Source: Micromussa lordhowensis (Eukaryota; Cnidaria; Anthozoa; Scleractinia; Lobophylliidae). From it: DNA of 64,000 nt. Shown here piece by piece: positions 63,073-64,000 of the stretch; positions within the stretch are counted from its first letter, which is position 1, and the number at the start of each line of letters is the position of its first letter. Below the pieces are notes generated by a model that did no database searches, was not told the origin of the DNA, and saw only the letters and a program-made list of their open reading frames with translations. Both the position numbers and the translations under genes were made by a program. The DNA lies in assembly GCA_964020085.1 (NCBI GenBank), contig OZ026597.1, positions 9,241,497 through 9,305,496 of the forward strand. The letters are read 5' to 3'.

Positions 63073-64000
63073 CCATCAAATCCACATGAAACTACAAATG
63101 TTTTAAGTTCACAGCCACGCGACAATAGATCTGGAACATTATGTACTTGAGACATCAAAAGGGGGAAGCTAGTTTCTTAGCCTTTTGAGAGATGATCCTG
63201 TAATTGTCATGGCGTTCCATCTTATGTTACTTGTAAAATTGTGTTGGAAAATGGCAAAAACAAGAAGTTATAACCGTAATACCTATTAAATAAGTGCCAG
63301 CACCCCCATTCCCCCTTTCAGTGTTGGAAAATAGTCAAACTTGGGTTAGATCAAAGTGTTTTGTCAACATTACACAGGGGTGGGGAGGGGCAAAATGCGT
63401 ATAAAATGAAATTTCCAACCTTTGTGACCATGGTTGTCTGACAGCTTGTAACTCTGTCAACACCTTTTCATTTGACTAATCACAGCGATATTTGGCTTCT
63501 GTAACAGCCTGAAGCTAAATATGAATTAGGGGTTAAATGGAGATGATGTGATCAACGAGTGACATCAAAGCGACATTGGTCAATTTCATGGAGCAGTATT
63601 GGTGTAGCATAAATTATACGATATGCTGGCTTTTTGAAATCGTCCTTTTTTATTGCAACTCTCGCCAGAACACAACAAGCCCATGTTTCTCTTTGCTTTC
63701 TTTCACAAATCTGATGAGAGGCACAAATTTGAACTAACGGATTATCACTAAGAAGGACGTCACAATGATGTCACAGCTTGGTTTGTGGATCATTTTGATG
63801 GCGGCATTCAACAAAGCACACAAAATAACATAAAATGACAAAGACTTCTCGCTGATTGTAACATAAATTACACGGTTTACAGTGGTTTACAACGGCTTTA
63901 TAAAGAAAAGTTAAGAGATTTCTTTTATATTCCAGGGTTAAGCATTTGTAAACTGTTGGAAATTCGTGGCAGACAAATTATAAGTACAGCAAAAGATGTC
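63073..64000. other. Non-coding right end
   Basis: No ORF, exon with matching phase or terminal repeat was recognised. Confidence 0.45.

Noticed and set aside
1..64000. CRISPR array, prokaryotic operon, riboswitch
   Set aside because: No regularly spaced identical short repeats with unique spacers exist, and splice-bordered exons show eukaryotic nuclear DNA.

Overview
The window reads as nuclear DNA of a marine invertebrate, most likely an anthozoan cnidarian (coral or sea anemone). It is AT-rich, its host gene is split into short exons, and it is crowded with repeat classes that co-occur in anthozoan genomes: Polinton, DIRS, Penelope, L1/Tx1-like and CR1/L2-like LINEs, Ty3/Gypsy, a tRNA-derived SINE and TTAA-flanked MITEs. 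The phylum is an inference from repeat content; no rRNA or mitochondrial marker is present.

The only recognisable host gene is on the minus strand: the central part of Integrator complex subunit 3 (INTS3). I placed eleven exons by hand from 53912 down to 15855. Each has AG/GT borders and all the codon phases fit from one exon to the next. The 5' exons should lie right of the window. No 3' exon was found below 15855. The introns hold almost everything else.

Layout. 1-5.3 kb: foldback, minisatellites, one SINE, a LINE 3' fragment. 5.3-15.7 kb: a block between two related CG-rich palindromes, holding an apparently intact two-ORF LINE with a poly(A) tail, a 59-bp minisatellite, and a ~210-bp satellite (631-bp higher-order repeat) interrupted by an 870-bp foldback transposon with a perfect 9-bp target duplication. 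15.8-21 kb: INTS3 exons 11 to 8, a SINE and a 2.7-kb TTAA-flanked element. 21.5-29.7 kb: decayed Polinton remnant (integrase, PolB), DIRS gag remnant, CR1/L2-like LINE, 432-bp TTAA MITE. 29.8-33.5 kb: INTS3 exons 7 to 2. 33.5-53.8 kb: one 20.3-kb intron with small MITEs and a 12.1-kb Polinton/Maverick (adintovirus-like) with ~0.9-kb terminal inverted repeats, capsid-like, ATPase, integrase and PolB genes, all with lesions. 53.8-64 kb: INTS3 exon 1 of this model, then a Ty3/Gypsy element whose gag-pro-RT part is inverted in place and split by a 4.98-kb DIRS element, then a tRNA-like SINE piece and a Penelope fragment.

The genes do not form an operon or pathway. The window is best understood as one essential host gene whose introns have been filled by nested mobile DNA. 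The most notable points are the Polinton in the large INTS3 intron with a LINE endonuclease fragment fused in frame into its polymerase, the inversion-plus-insertion history of the Gypsy/DIRS pair, the foldback element in the satellite, and the possibly mobile LINE.
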